Shown here in pieces: positions 51,362 to 60,797 of a stretch of 64,000 nucleotides of DNA. The position numbers were made by a program, and so were the translations under genes. Source of the DNA: CAZGKW01 sp964526295 (lineage in GTDB: Bacteria > Planctomycetota > Phycisphaerae > FEN-1346); assembly GCA_964526295.1 (NCBI GenBank), contig CAZGKW010000012.1:1-64000 (forward strand). Direction: 5' to 3'. The number at the start of each line of letters is the position of its first letter. The stretch's first letter is position 1. The notes under the pieces are model-generated. The model had not been told where the DNA came from. It made no database searches and saw only the letters and a program-made list of their open reading frames with translations.

Positions 51362-52003
51362 CTACGGCTGCTGCTGGTCGGGGGCCGCCCTGGGCCCCTC
51401 CGGCGCGTAGCCCAGGCGGGCCAGTTGCTTTCGGGCCCAGCTCCGCCACCTCGCCCGTTCGTCCTCGTGAAGCACCTGCTCCAGGAGCAGGCAGACCTCG
51501 TCGGTCCGGTCGCCGCGGCGGACGAGCGTCCGGGCGAGGTTCGCCCGGTACTCGATCACGTCGGGGGCGAGTCCGACGGCTTCGCGATAGTAGGCGACCG
51601 CCTCGTCGAGCTCGCCGGCCTCCTCGTGGACGAGTCCCAGATTGTTCCGGGGCCCGGCGTGCTTGGGCAGGAGCTGACGCGCGTCCTCGAACTCCCAGGC
51701 CGCCTTGTGGAAGTCGCCCTGCCGATAGTAGACCTTGCCCAGGTTGTTGTGGGCCGGTCCGAACTCGACGTCGGCGGTCAGGGCCCGGCGGAACGCCTCG
51801 GCGGCCCCCTCCAGGTCGTCCTGGGCGAGGTGCCGGAGGCCGGCGGCATTGGACTCGCGGGCGGCCTCGGTGTCCCGCCCCGGCTCCGGCCGGATCGTGG
51901 CGTAGACACGGGTCGGCGACTGGGCCTTCCACCCCGTCGCACAGCCGCCGCCCGCGAGCACCGCGCCCGCCAGGAAGAGACACAACGCGATCTTGCCAGT
52001 CAT
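51362..52003 (-). CDS. TPR-repeat lipoprotein (213 aa)
   Basis: The signal peptide ends in lipobox LAGGGC (Cys21). From about residue 45 four TPR-like units follow (LAQDDLEGAAEAFRRALTAD, FGPAHNNLGKVYYRQGDFHK, PRNNLGLVHEEAGELDEAVA, and YRANLARTLVRRGDR). It is the last gene of the type II secretion operon, 10 nt after gspM, which suggests a pilotin- or assembly-like helper, by position only. Confidence 0.85.
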   Translation of the reverse strand: MTGKIALCLFLAGAVLAGGGCATGWKAQSPTRVYATIRPEPGRDTEAARESNAAGLRHLAQDDLEGAAEAFRRALTADVEFGPAHNNLGKVYYRQGDFHKAAWEFEDARQLLPKHAGPRNNLGLVHEEAGELDEAVAYYREAVGLAPDVIEYRANLARTLVRRGDRTDEVCLLLEQVLHEDERARWRSWARKQLARLGYAPEGPRAAPDQQQP

Positions 52004-52013
52004 GGTCGGTCCT

Positions 52014-52547
52014 TCAGATATCGCGTGCCGCCGTCGCGGTCGGCACGTACATCAGGTAGGTCAGCGTGGCCTCGGCGTCCCAGACGTCGCGGGGGACGTC
52101 GCCGTGCGGGATACGAAGCCTGAGGTCGCGGACGCTCAGGCCCGATTCGGCCGTCAGGTGATGCAGGAACAGCGCCGCCTGGCGAAGCGTCACGCCCCGA
52201 ATCGCGAGGACCGTGGGCTTCTGGACGTACGGCGTGTTCCCCAGGCGCCGGGGCGCCTGCGGCAGCACCCCCTCCAGGGCGTCCTTTCCGAGGCCGACCT
52301 GACGCGAGGCGGCCTCGATCCGCCGGCCCAGTTCCTGGACGCCCATGGCCTCGGCCGCGGCGACCGCCGGGGCGTCGCGGAGGGCCCTGATCTCGCCGGC
52401 CAGGACCTTGCAGTCGGCCAGGTCGCGGGCCGCCCCGAGGGCCGTCTCCCGCTGATCGAGCATCCACAGCACGTTCCATGCCGCGGCGATGACGAGCATC
52501 GCCAGCATCACGGCGATCAGGATCGCCTGTCTCGCGTGGGCGGTCAT
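52014..52547 (-). CDS. gspM: GspM/PilO-like inner-membrane component of type II secretion (177 aa)
   Basis: One N-terminal membrane helix (ILIAVMLAMLVIAAAWNVLW), a short coiled region, and a C-terminal ferredoxin-like part ending LTYLMYVPTATAA. Sequence alone is weakly diagnostic; size, topology and position after GspL support the call. The start ATG overlaps the GspL stop (ATGA at 52544-52547). Confidence 0.65.
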   Translation of the reverse strand: MTAHARQAILIAVMLAMLVIAAAWNVLWMLDQRETALGAARDLADCKVLAGEIRALRDAPAVAAAEAMGVQELGRRIEAASRQVGLGKDALEGVLPQAPRRLGNTPYVQKPTVLAIRGVTLRQAALFLHHLTAESGLSVRDLRLRIPHGDVPRDVWDAEATLTYLMYVPTATAARDI

Positions 52548-53926
52548 GGGGTACCCCCTTCGCCGGCTGAGGCGGGCCGCGGCCTGGCGGTGAAGAGGAA
52601 GCTGACACCCCCCTGCCGCAGGGCCTGGGTCTTCGGGGGCTGGACCTCGTACCGGCCGGACTGGCGTACGGCGATCGCGACGCCCTCCGCTTCCGCATGG
52701 CTGCGGGCCTGGCCGTCCAGACGGATGAAGTCCGGCTGGATGTTCAGATCCAGGATGCGGTACCGCACGTCGGTGGGGAGGCTGCCCAGCACCTGCCGCA
52801 GGTGCTCCAGCGCCGAGGTCGACGCCGCCGCTTCGCTGACGGACGCGTCCGATTCGTGTCCGCCGATGCCCGCCAGCTTCCGTTTCTCGCTCAGGAGCCG
52901 CCCTCGGGCGCCGGCCCGGGGCACCGGCTGGCCCGGCAGGGCCTCCTTGCAGACGTCCGTCTGCTCCGCCAGGTACGCCTCGCGCAGCGCCTGGTACCGC
53001 CGCCCGCGCCACTGAGCGGCACCCGAGATCGAGACCAGCAGCAGCACCACGGCCGCCACGAGGGCCCCCAGGGGCCGGCGATACGTCCTCAGCGGGTCGG
53101 GGGCGGCCAGTGCGTCGCACCGCAGGTCGATCCACGGCGAGTCGTCGCCGGCGAGGACCTTCGCCGCATGAAGCGCCGCGGCCCGGTCGCCGCCCAACTC
53201 CCGCATCTCGACCCGCTGAAGGCCCTCCGGCACCAGTTCGGCGGGCCGCGTCGACCCGCCGTCGCCGAGAACGACGACGGGTCCCGGCCGGTCCTCGGAC
53301 GTGGCCCAGACGGCCAGCCGCTCGCGGACGACCGCGCCGTCGTGGGCAAACCACCACCAGTCGGCCGGCCTGCCGCTTCGAAGCTCGACCAGGTCGTAGG
53401 CGGGGGGGGCGCCGTCCTGCCGGCGCCCCTCGCGTATCAGGACCGCGCCGGCGTCCCTGGCATGGCGATCGACCACGTGGGCCGCCGCCAGGAAGGCCCG
53501 CGGGCAGACGTGCCTCACGCGGACGCCCGCCGCCTCGAAAGCGTCGACGACGGGCTCGAGGCGTTCGAGCTGGGCGCAGACGCCGAGGGCCCGGGCGCCG
53601 GCGGCGGGGAGGTAATCGGCGACGACCTCCTCAGCCGAGCACGGCAGGTGCTCCTCCAAGCGGAACGCCATCCCCCGGCGGCGCGCGCCCCGCTCCAGGC
53701 CGTCCGTCGAGATCGCCGCGCACAGACACCACGACGAGGGGACCACCAGGGCGATCGGCTGGTCGGCGTGCCCGAGACCCGTCAGCTCCTTCCGGGCCGC
53801 CTCGACGCGGCCCTCGGCGGTCGCGTCCGCCCCAAACGGGACCTCGGCCAGGTGCACGTCGCCGTCGCGCACGGCCGCCGCGCGCCACGCCTCGTCGCCC
53901 AGAAAGACCAGGTAACGGTCGCTCAT
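52544..53926 (-). CDS. gspL: GspL/PilM-PilN-like component of type II secretion (460 aa)
   Basis: The N-terminal part (1-270) is an actin-like PilM/GspL cytoplasmic domain (RYLVFLGDEAWRAAAV, AFRLEEHLPCSAEEVVADYL, LERLEPVVDAFEAAGVRV). One membrane helix is at about 290-310 (PLGALVAAVVLLLVSISGAA), followed by a periplasmic coiled and ferredoxin-like part (LRQVLGSLPTDVRYRILDLN). GspL links the GspE ATPase to the membrane platform. It overlaps the GspC-like gene upstream (ATGA at 53923-53926) and gspM downstream. Confidence 0.8.
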   Translation of the reverse strand: MSDRYLVFLGDEAWRAAAVRDGDVHLAEVPFGADATAEGRVEAARKELTGLGHADQPIALVVPSSWCLCAAISTDGLERGARRRGMAFRLEEHLPCSAEEVVADYLPAAGARALGVCAQLERLEPVVDAFEAAGVRVRHVCPRAFLAAAHVVDRHARDAGAVLIREGRRQDGAPPAYDLVELRSGRPADWWWFAHDGAVVRERLAVWATSEDRPGPVVVLGDGGSTRPAELVPEGLQRVEMRELGGDRAAALHAAKVLAGDDSPWIDLRCDALAAPDPLRTYRRPLGALVAAVVLLLVSISGAAQWRGRRYQALREAYLAEQTDVCKEALPGQPVPRAGARGRLLSEKRKLAGIGGHESDASVSEAAASTSALEHLRQVLGSLPTDVRYRILDLNIQPDFIRLDGQARSHAEAEGVAIAVRQSGRYEVQPPKTQALRQGGVSFLFTARPRPASAGEGGTP

Positions 53927-54441
53927 GGCCGCGTCCCTCCCCCCGCAGCCGGTGCGAGGACCAGCTCGATCGTTTCGTCGGCGTACTCGACCGTGACCGT
54001 CTGCTGGTCGATCCGCTTGACGGTCACGGCCCCGCCCGCGTCGTCGACGCTTTGCCCCTCGGCACAGAGCGCGATCGTGCCGTCCTTCTTCTGAAACATC
54101 GCCATCGAGTGGCCGGGTTCGTCGACCGTGCCGATCAGGCGGACGGTCATGGGGACCTTCGAGGCCCCGCCGGCGACGGGGGCGTCCTGGAGCGGCCGCC
54201 GAACGTCCAGTCCGGAGACCCGTTGAAGCTCGGCCAGCTTGGCCCGGGCCCGCTCGGCCTTCGCCTGCTCCGCGGCCGGGTCCCTGGCGGCGCCGCCGGC
54301 CCCCTCGGAGGACGGGACGTCCGGTTCGTCCGGGCCGGTCTCGAGCGGCACGGCCACCCCTGCCGCCAGCACCGCGACGGCCGCGAGCCCGACGGCCGCG
54401 GCGGCCAGTCCGATCGCCCGTTTCCGTTGACGCACGTTCAT
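53923..54441 (-). CDS. gspC: GspC/PilP-like component of type II secretion (172 aa)
   Basis: An N-terminal membrane helix (AIGLAAAAVGLAAVAVLAAG), a Pro/Ala linker, and a periplasmic HR-type beta domain (MTVRLIGTVDEPGHSMAMFQ, then LCAEGQSVDDAGGAVTVKRI and VTVEYADETIELVL). In GspC this domain contacts the secretin N0 domain. No PDZ or coiled coil is present, so it is the short form. Its place between gspK and gspL, rather than first in the operon, is unusual. Confidence 0.7.
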   Translation of the reverse strand: MNVRQRKRAIGLAAAAVGLAAVAVLAAGVAVPLETGPDEPDVPSSEGAGGAARDPAAEQAKAERARAKLAELQRVSGLDVRRPLQDAPVAGGASKVPMTVRLIGTVDEPGHSMAMFQKKDGTIALCAEGQSVDDAGGAVTVKRIDQQTVTVEYADETIELVLAPAAGGGTRP

Positions 54442-54445
54442 ACCA

Positions 54446-55402
54446 TCACCAGGCGAACTCGTATCGGCGGTCGATATCGAGCAGGCGGCCGGATCGGCCC
54501 GCCTGGCCGCCCTTCTCGACGCCGCCCTCTCCCACGACCAGCGTGTGCCAGGACCGCTGCCGGCCCCGGACGATCACCCAGAGGCCGTGGCAGGACGACG
54601 CATCGGTCACGCACTCCTGGATCCGCAGTTTCTCGTCGCGATCGGCCTTGTCGAGCTCCGCGACCATGGCCGGGAGACTGCGATAGGGGTCGCGGCTTCG
54701 CACCTCGAGCAGGGCGGCGACGAGGTCGCGGCCCAGCTCGCCGCGGCAGGCCAGCTCGACGACGGCGTCCGGGGCCCGCCGCAGGTTCACCTTGCCGTCG
54801 CCCCAGCAGGTGATCGCACGGACCAGCCCCGGTCGGCGTCCGTCGCCGGCCAGCCGCTCCGGCAGGACGCCTTCGAAGACCTGGCCGTAGCCGGCCACCT
54901 TCGACAGGTTGCCGGTCTGTCGGGAGAGGCCCTCCCCGAGCGCGAGGGTCCGAAGCGCCAGGCCGCCCTGCCGGACGAAGCCGCCGCCGGCCTCGGCGAT
55001 GAGGTGGGCGACCTCGGAACGGGCCTCGCCGCGGCCCATCTCGTCGACCAGCACGTTCACGTTCAGCTTCGCCTGCTCGTCCGTCACGAGCAGCTCGTAG
55101 TCGAGGTCCGCGAGGCGGCAGGCGACACGGCGCTCGACCATCGGCGGGTTCAGATATCCCTGAGGGCCTGCGACGCCCTCGCCCCGCTCCGCCTCGTCGA
55201 GCAGCATCGCGGCCCGCGGCAGGAGCGCCTCGCGGCAGCTCGCCACGGCCCACCGCCGCTTCAGCTCCTCGACGGCGCCCCGTGCCTCCAGCGCCTCGAC
55301 CATGCTCCGGCGGGCCATCCCCGCCAGCGAGATGGCCGCCAGGAGGACGAGCACCAGCACCAGCAGCAGGGCGAAGCCCGATTGTGCCGACCGGCGTCTC
55401 AT
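54446..55402 (-). CDS. gspK: GspK minor pseudopilin (318 aa)
   Basis: A prepilin-like start (RRSAQSGFALLLVLVLVLLA) is followed by a large domain with EQAKLNVNVLVDE and GDGKVNLRRAPDAVV; the K-L-N-V-N pattern is the mark of GspK, which caps the pseudopilus with GspI and GspJ. I chose ATG 55402, which puts the cleavage site near the N-terminus and overlaps the GspJ stop; longer frames lack the signal. Confidence 0.88.
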   Translation of the reverse strand: MRRRSAQSGFALLLVLVLVLLAAISLAGMARRSMVEALEARGAVEELKRRWAVASCREALLPRAAMLLDEAERGEGVAGPQGYLNPPMVERRVACRLADLDYELLVTDEQAKLNVNVLVDEMGRGEARSEVAHLIAEAGGGFVRQGGLALRTLALGEGLSRQTGNLSKVAGYGQVFEGVLPERLAGDGRRPGLVRAITCWGDGKVNLRRAPDAVVELACRGELGRDLVAALLEVRSRDPYRSLPAMVAELDKADRDEKLRIQECVTDASSCHGLWVIVRGRQRSWHTLVVGEGGVEKGGQAGRSGRLLDIDRRYEFAW

Positions 55403-56394
55403 GTCCGTCCGCCCGATTCGATCATGACGATTCGCTCGCGGGTCGGCTGGGTCGCGTCGTCCGTCCAGAGGCGAAGCCGCCACACGGTGCCGACCGCCCG
55501 CCGACGGGGCGCCTGTTGCCCCTCGGCCGCCCCCCCGATGCCCCCCTGCCAACCCCCCTCGTCCCGTCCGGCGGGACGGGCCTCAGACGAGCCGGCCCTT
55601 CCCCGCCTGGAACCGGCCGGGCCGGCCTCCTCCGAAGTTTCCTCATCCCCGGAGCGGCCTTCGAGGACCCAGGGGACCAGCTCGATGAAGATCCAGTTGC
55701 CGCGGATGCGGACCTGCCCCTCCGGTCCGTCGGCCGGGAACTCGACGCCCTCTATGCCGGATTCCCTGGGGGGCGCCGAGGTCTTCGCTTCGGCCGGGCC
55801 GCGGTTGCCGGGGCCCGCTGCCGCTTCCGGCCCTGCTTCGCTTGCCGCCTCGGCCTCCTCTGCCTCGACTCCGCCCCCGGCGTCCGTCCCGCCGGTCGTC
55901 CCGATCGCGCCGGCGTTGAGCGTCCGTATCTCGCCGGTCCCGGCCATGCCGCCGAGGCCGATCAGCTCGAACCGCGTGACCCCACAGCAGACGAGGTCGC
56001 GCTGCACGTTCTGGTTCGTCAGGACGTCGAGGACGGCCTGGCGGCGGATGAGCCACGGCCGGCCGTCGATCCTCTCGATCTTGTAGAGCACGAGCACGGG
56101 CCGATGCGTCCGCTCGCGGGCCCGTCCATCCAGGGCCCCGTAGCCCATCAGCACCACCTCGTTGGCCTTGGAGGCGTCGATGCTGTGTGCGTGCGCGAGG
56201 TCCTCCCGGAGCAGGCCGACCCAGGCGTCGAGTGCCTCATCCCCGCCCGCAGCGCCGGCCTCCTCAGCGATGCCTGCCGCGACCTCGGGCGCCCCGAGGT
56301 CGGCCACCACCGCCAGGACGCCGATCATCAGGACGGTCGAGAGGGCCGTGGCCACGAGCAGCTCCAGCAGCGTGAATGCCCGCGCAGTGCTCAC
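55399..56394 (-). CDS. gspJ: GspJ minor pseudopilin (331 aa)
   Basis: GTG at 56392-56394 gives STARAFTLLELLVATALSTV, a type IV prepilin signal with F-T-L-L-E. The domain has WVGLLREDLAHA and RRQAVLDVLTNQNVQRDLVC. It is longer than usual GspJ because of an Ala/Glu/Gly-rich insert at about 180-260. Start and stop overlap the neighbours by 4 nt, so this is one transcript. Confidence 0.8.
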   Translation of the reverse strand: MSTARAFTLLELLVATALSTVLMIGVLAVVADLGAPEVAAGIAEEAGAAGGDEALDAWVGLLREDLAHAHSIDASKANEVVLMGYGALDGRARERTHRPVLVLYKIERIDGRPWLIRRQAVLDVLTNQNVQRDLVCCGVTRFELIGLGGMAGTGEIRTLNAGAIGTTGGTDAGGGVEAEEAEAASEAGPEAAAGPGNRGPAEAKTSAPPRESGIEGVEFPADGPEGQVRIRGNWIFIELVPWVLEGRSGDEETSEEAGPAGSRRGRAGSSEARPAGRDEGGWQGGIGGAAEGQQAPRRRAVGTVWRLRLWTDDATQPTRERIVMIESGGRT

Positions 56395-56843
56395 GGCGTC
56401 GCCTCCGGCACGGGGCCCGCTTCCGGGACGGGCCGCACCAGGTCGACGACCACGAGCGGCCCATCCGGGTCGGCCGACTGCGACGCCCCCATCGTCGACT
56501 CGTAGACCTCGACCCGCACGACGCGTGCCCCCAGCCGCTCGACCGCCTCGTTCTCGACGAGGCGCGTCCGCCAGGTCAGCGATTCGCCGGTGCCGAGGGT
56601 GCCCGATTCGTCGACGGGCACGCCCTCTGGTTCGGCCCACCACCCGGCAATCAGGTCGTCGGCCTCGCGGACGGCCATGTGCGTCCGCCGCGCCAGCGCA
56701 AGCTGGTGCGTGTGCCGCGCCTTCGCCAGGACGATCCCGACGAGGATCGCGCCGAGGATGGCGATGGCGGCGACGACCTCAATGAGCGTCAGGCCGCCCC
56801 GTCTCGAGCACCGCGAACAGGTTGTCGACTTCGTCGTCTTCAC
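56391..56843 (-). CDS. gspI: GspI minor pseudopilin (150 aa)
   Basis: Prepilin motif RRGGLTLIEVVAAIAILGAI (about 14-33) with a Lys/Arg-rich leader (MKTTKSTTCSRCS). The size fits GspI. It overlaps the GspH gene by 65 nt; a later start is not possible without losing the signal, so the overlap is real. Confidence 0.78.
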   Translation of the reverse strand: MKTTKSTTCSRCSRRGGLTLIEVVAAIAILGAILVGIVLAKARHTHQLALARRTHMAVREADDLIAGWWAEPEGVPVDESGTLGTGESLTWRTRLVENEAVERLGARVVRVEVYESTMGASQSADPDGPLVVVDLVRPVPEAGPVPEATP

Positions 56844-57375
56844 AATCGAGCACCATCTGGCCTGTCAGCCCCGCGAAGACCAGCCACCGGCCGTCGCCGC
56901 GGCCGGCCGGAGCGCCCCGGGGAGCCGTTCCGGAGCCGGACACCAGGCGGAGGGCGTAGCTGGCGCTGCGTCCGGCCGTCGAGCAGGCGACGTCCACCAC
57001 GCCGGATTCCTTCCCGCGGGCCGCCGGTCCCCCCGGCACCAGCGCCGAGGAAGCGGCCCGGGCGAAGACGACCCGGTCGATCCTGTGGCCGACCGGCAGG
57101 TCCAGGACGTGGCCCGGCATCTCGGTCCCGTCGTCATCGAACACGACCCGGCAGACGACCTGCCGGTCCAGGTCGAAGCGGAGGACGCAGGGCCGGCCCA
57201 GGCGTCGGGCGGCGATGCGGGCCCGCCGGTCGGCGTGGGCGATCCGGCCCACGGCGTCCTCGCGGGACCACCGCTTCGCCTCGTCGGTCATCGACCAGAC
57301 CACCGCACCGGCCAGGAGCCCCAGCAGCGCGACGACGGCCATGACCTCGATCAGCGTGAAGCCGCCGCGTCGCAC
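56779..57375 (-). CDS. gspH: GspH minor pseudopilin (198 aa)
   Basis: Starts MRRGGFTLIEVMAVVALLGL, a type IV prepilin N-methylation signal, and continues with ARRLGRPCVLRFDLDRQVVC, typical of GspH. A 3-nt gap separates it from the GspG stop. Its 3' end overlaps GspI. Confidence 0.82.
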   Translation of the reverse strand: MRRGGFTLIEVMAVVALLGLLAGAVVWSMTDEAKRWSREDAVGRIAHADRRARIAARRLGRPCVLRFDLDRQVVCRVVFDDDGTEMPGHVLDLPVGHRIDRVVFARAASSALVPGGPAARGKESGVVDVACSTAGRSASYALRLVSGSGTAPRGAPAGRGDGRWLVFAGLTGQMVLDCEDDEVDNLFAVLETGRPDAH

Positions 57376-57378
57376 GGG

Positions 57379-57843
57379 CTACTCCTCCACCTCTCGGGCA
57401 TGTCCAAGTACGTCGGCGACCTGCCAGGAATAGACGTCGGCGTTCATCCCGTCGCCACCCTCGCGGCCGTCCGCCCCGAAGCTGATGACCTCGAAGGGGC
57501 CCTTCCGCCCGGGGCTGTTGTACTGGTAGGGGTTGCCCCAGGGGTCGAGGCGGGTCTTGATGGGGAGGTCGTCGAGGCCTTCCTCGTTGGTCGGATAGCG
57601 GCTGTGGGTCAGGTAGAACGTTTCGATGGCCCGCTCGATGGTGGCGATATCCGACTTCGTCCGGTTCACCTTGGCGGTGTCCATGTAGCCGGTGACCTTG
57701 AGGGCCACGGCGCCGGCCAGCAGGCCGATGATCACCACGACAACCATCACCTCGATGAGCGAGAACGCGGCACGTCTCCGACCGCCTCCCATGGGGCGTC
57801 CAGGGCGTGACCGGCGGGCCATGTCCTGCTTTTTAGAGCACAT
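57379..57843 (-). CDS. gspG: GspG major pseudopilin (154 aa)
   Basis: Prepilin signal RRRAAFSLIEVMVVVVIIGL (about 21-40), then the GspG features SDIATIERAIETFYLTHSRY, PTNEEGLDDL and RLDPWGNPYQYNSPGRKG, which mark the major subunit that forms the pseudopilus. It overlaps the end of gspF by 11 nt. The in-frame ATG at 57822 is an alternative start. Confidence 0.95.
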   Translation of the reverse strand: MCSKKQDMARRSRPGRPMGGGRRRAAFSLIEVMVVVVIIGLLAGAVALKVTGYMDTAKVNRTKSDIATIERAIETFYLTHSRYPTNEEGLDDLPIKTRLDPWGNPYQYNSPGRKGPFEVISFGADGREGGDGMNADVYSWQVADVLGHAREVEE

Positions 57844-59047
57844 CGGCAGCCTCCAGAATGGGAAGAATCGCGGCGAACGCGATGAACCCCACCGCGATCG
57901 CCAGGAGCACCGTCATGACCGGCTCCAGCAGGGCCGCGAGCCGGCCCGACGTGATATCCACCTGCGTATCGTAGTCGACGGCGAGGCCCTCGAGCATCGT
58001 CTCGAGCCGCCCCGACGCCTGGCCCACCGAGAAGACCTGGATCACCAGCGGGGGGAACGCGCGGGTCTTCTCGAGGGCCACCGAGATGTCGCGCCCCGCA
58101 CAGACGGCCTTTTCGCAGGCCACCAGGGCGTCGCGGAGCACCCGGTTGTGCACGGTTCGCTGGGCGATGCGGACCGCCCGGACGAACGTGACGTCGCTCT
58201 TCAGGAGCGTGGCCATGACCATCGCCATCCGGGCGATGGCCTGCTTGCGGATCAGCTCGCCGAAGAGCGGCACCTTCAACTCCAGCCGATGCCACGCCCG
58301 GCGCCCGCCCTCTGCCCGAAGGACGGCCCCGACCGTGACGACCAGGGCCGCGGCCCCGAGCAGCAGGGCCCACCACCCGCCGAGGAGGAAATCGCTGACC
58401 GCCTTGACGACCATCGTCGGCATGGGCAGCGTCTTGCCGCTGTCGAGCAGGACGCCCAGCAGGTTCGGCACGACGTAGGTCATCAGGAAGATGCTGACGG
58501 CCAGGCCGACGGCCATCACGATGCCGGGGTACAGGAGGGCCGAGGCGACGCGGTTCTTCAGGCGGGCCGTCCGCATGCGGAACTGGACCAGCCGCCCGAG
58601 GGCCACGTCGAGCGTGCCGGCGTTCTCGCCCACCTCGACGATGTTCAGGCACAGCTCGTCGAACAGGGCCGGCTCGAGGCCCATGGCCTCGGCCAGGCCC
58701 CCGCCCGCGGCGACGTGGTCGCGAAGCAGCAGGACCGATCGCTGAAAGCGTCCCTGGTGCTGGCGGAAAATCGTGTCGAGGGCCTCGAGCATGGGGATGT
58801 CGGCCGCCAGGAGCGTCGACAGCTCCTGGAGGAACCCCGTGACCTTGGCCGTCTGCCGGCCCGTCAGGTAGCGGGCCCACCAGCCTTCGCGCCGGCCGGG
58901 CTGCTGCTCGGCGATGTCGCGGACCGAGAGGCCCTGGGCCCGCAACTGGTCGCGGGCCTGGCGGGGCGAGTCGGCGGCGATCGTGCCGCGCACCAGGCCC
59001 CCCCGGCCGTCTCCGTTCCCGCTCGCCGTGTAGACGTAAACCGCCAT
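57833..59047 (-). CDS. gspF: GspF inner-membrane platform protein (404 aa)
   Basis: Two repeated GspF domains (about 70-190: TGFLQELSTLLAADIPMLEA, FDELCLNIVEVGENAGTLDV; and about 270-390: ARMAMVMATLLKSDVTFVRA, FSVGQASGRLETMLEG) with membrane helices at about 170-195, 220-245 and at the C-terminus. The start overlaps the gspE stop by one base (TGATG). Confidence 0.95.
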   Translation of the reverse strand: MAVYVYTASGNGDGRGGLVRGTIAADSPRQARDQLRAQGLSVRDIAEQQPGRREGWWARYLTGRQTAKVTGFLQELSTLLAADIPMLEALDTIFRQHQGRFQRSVLLLRDHVAAGGGLAEAMGLEPALFDELCLNIVEVGENAGTLDVALGRLVQFRMRTARLKNRVASALLYPGIVMAVGLAVSIFLMTYVVPNLLGVLLDSGKTLPMPTMVVKAVSDFLLGGWWALLLGAAALVVTVGAVLRAEGGRRAWHRLELKVPLFGELIRKQAIARMAMVMATLLKSDVTFVRAVRIAQRTVHNRVLRDALVACEKAVCAGRDISVALEKTRAFPPLVIQVFSVGQASGRLETMLEGLAVDYDTQVDITSGRLAALLEPVMTVLLAIAVGFIAFAAILPILEAADVL

Positions 59048-60735
59048 CAGAGAGTCGCCCTGATTGCGACGCGTATCACCTCGTCGAGGGTCGTGCGGCC
59101 CGCCGCCACCTTCGTCAGCCCGTCCTCGCGGAGGCTGTGCATGCCGGCCCGCTGGGCGGCTTCGTTGATGGCCGCCGCGGTCGATTGGGCGTGGATGAGC
59201 CGGCGGACCTCGTCGTCGACCATCAGCAGCTCGAAGCACCCGAGCCGGCCGTGATAGCCCGTGCCCCGGCACGCCTCGCAGCCCGCCCCCTTGCGGAACC
59301 GCTGCCGCTGCTCGCGAGAAGGCTCGAAGCGGAGGGTCTCGAGCTCGGCGGCGTCCGGCACATCGGGCCGGGCGCACTCCGCGCAGACCCGCCGGACGAG
59401 CCGCTGGGCGAGCACCCCCACCAGCGAACTGCTCACCAGGTAGGGCTCGATCCCGAGGTCCAGGAGCCGCGTCACGGCGGAGGCGGCGTCGTTGGTGTGC
59501 AGCGTGCTGAAGACGAGGTGGCCGGTCAGGGCCGACTGGATGGCCAGGACGGCGGTCTCGTGGTCGCGGACCTCGCCGACCATGATGATGTCGGGGTCCT
59601 GCCGCAGGACGCTTCGAAGGCCGCTGGCGAACGTCATGCCCTTTTTCTCGGCGATCTGGATCTGGCTGATGCCCTCGAGCTGGTACTCGATGGGGTCTTC
59701 GAGCGTGATGACGTTCCTCTCGGCGGAGTTGATCTCGCCGAGGGCGGCGTAGAGGGTGGTGGTCTTGCCGGAGCCGGTGGGTCCGGTCACGAGGACCAGG
59801 CCGTGCTCGACGCCGATCAGGCGGGCGAACCGCGCCAGCGTCCGCTCGTCCATGCCCAGCTCGCCCAGGGTGTAGAGGCGGACGCTCTTGTCGAGCAGCC
59901 GGATGACGGCGCGCTCGCCGTGGCTCGCCGGGACCGTCGAGACCCGCAGGTCGATGACCCGGTCGCCGACCTGGACGGTGGCCCGCCCGTCCTGGGGCAG
60001 CCGCTTCTCGGCGATGTTCATGCGGCACATGACCTTGACGCGGCTGACGACCTCCTCCTGGACGCCGACAGGCAGGTCGAACAGGTCGAACAGGACGCCG
60101 TCGATCCGCATCCGGACGACGAGTCGGTCCTCGTAGGGCTGGATGTGGATGTCGGAGGCCTCCTGCTGGACGGCCTCGAACAGGATGAGGTTCACCAGCT
60201 TGATGACCGGGGCCCGGTCGGCCACGTTCAGGAGGTCCTCGCGTCCGCCCAGCTCGCTGACCTGCTCGATGACGGCGGCCCGGTCGAGGGCCTCGACGAA
60301 CTCCCGGGCGGCCCCTTTCTGCTGGCCGTAGGCCTGGTTGATGGCGGGCCCGAGCCACCCGGGGTCGGCGGCGACAACGTCGATGGCGGCCCCGAGCCAT
60401 CGGCGGAGCACGTCCTGGGTCCGGGCGTCGTCCGGGTCGGCCATGGCGATCCGCATCGGGCCGTCCTCGGTCGCCAGGCCCAGCACCTGCTTGGACCGGG
60501 CGAAGCCGATCGGCACGCGCTTGACGAACAGGGCCGAGGGATGGGCCCCGGCGATGTCGACCGAGGGCCGGGGGGGCCGCGTCACGCCGTCCGGACGGCC
60601 ATCCGCCTGCGGCCGGCCGGCGTCTTCGGGCGCCGGGAACGCGTCGGCGGCGCCGTCGGCCTCGGCGTCCGCCGTCGGGGGCGAGCGGACCGCGTGGGCG
60701 TCAACCTGCGGGTTGCGTTGGAAAGGCATAATCAT
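59047..60735 (-). CDS. gspE: GspE type II secretion ATPase (562 aa)
   Basis: An N1-type domain (about 60-150) and a RecA-like core with Walker A GPTGSGKTTT (about 316-325), Asp box LEDPIEYQLEGISQIQI, Walker B DPDIIMVGEVRDHETA and His box TGHLVFSTLHTNDA. The zinc tetracysteine is CAEC (about 450) with CEAC (about 487), as in GspE/PilB. ATG 60735 has GAGGTC upstream; ATG 60729 also possible. A strong inverted repeat lies before it, toward gspD. Confidence 0.96.
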   Translation of the reverse strand: MIMPFQRNPQVDAHAVRSPPTADAEADGAADAFPAPEDAGRPQADGRPDGVTRPPRPSVDIAGAHPSALFVKRVPIGFARSKQVLGLATEDGPMRIAMADPDDARTQDVLRRWLGAAIDVVAADPGWLGPAINQAYGQQKGAAREFVEALDRAAVIEQVSELGGREDLLNVADRAPVIKLVNLILFEAVQQEASDIHIQPYEDRLVVRMRIDGVLFDLFDLPVGVQEEVVSRVKVMCRMNIAEKRLPQDGRATVQVGDRVIDLRVSTVPASHGERAVIRLLDKSVRLYTLGELGMDERTLARFARLIGVEHGLVLVTGPTGSGKTTTLYAALGEINSAERNVITLEDPIEYQLEGISQIQIAEKKGMTFASGLRSVLRQDPDIIMVGEVRDHETAVLAIQSALTGHLVFSTLHTNDAASAVTRLLDLGIEPYLVSSSLVGVLAQRLVRRVCAECARPDVPDAAELETLRFEPSREQRQRFRKGAGCEACRGTGYHGRLGCFELLMVDDEVRRLIHAQSTAAAINEAAQRAGMHSLREDGLTKVAAGRTTLDEVIRVAIRATL

Positions 60736-60797
60736 AACCAGACCTCGAACTGATCTACCCCTTTTCTGGCCGTCCGCGTCGGCCGCGGCTGCCGCGG

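Noticed and set aside
56779..56843. Overlap of gspH and gspI read as a frameshift or fused gene.
   Set aside because: Both frames have their own prepilin signal (GGFTLIEV and GGLTLIEV), so two proteins with a real overlap are more likely.
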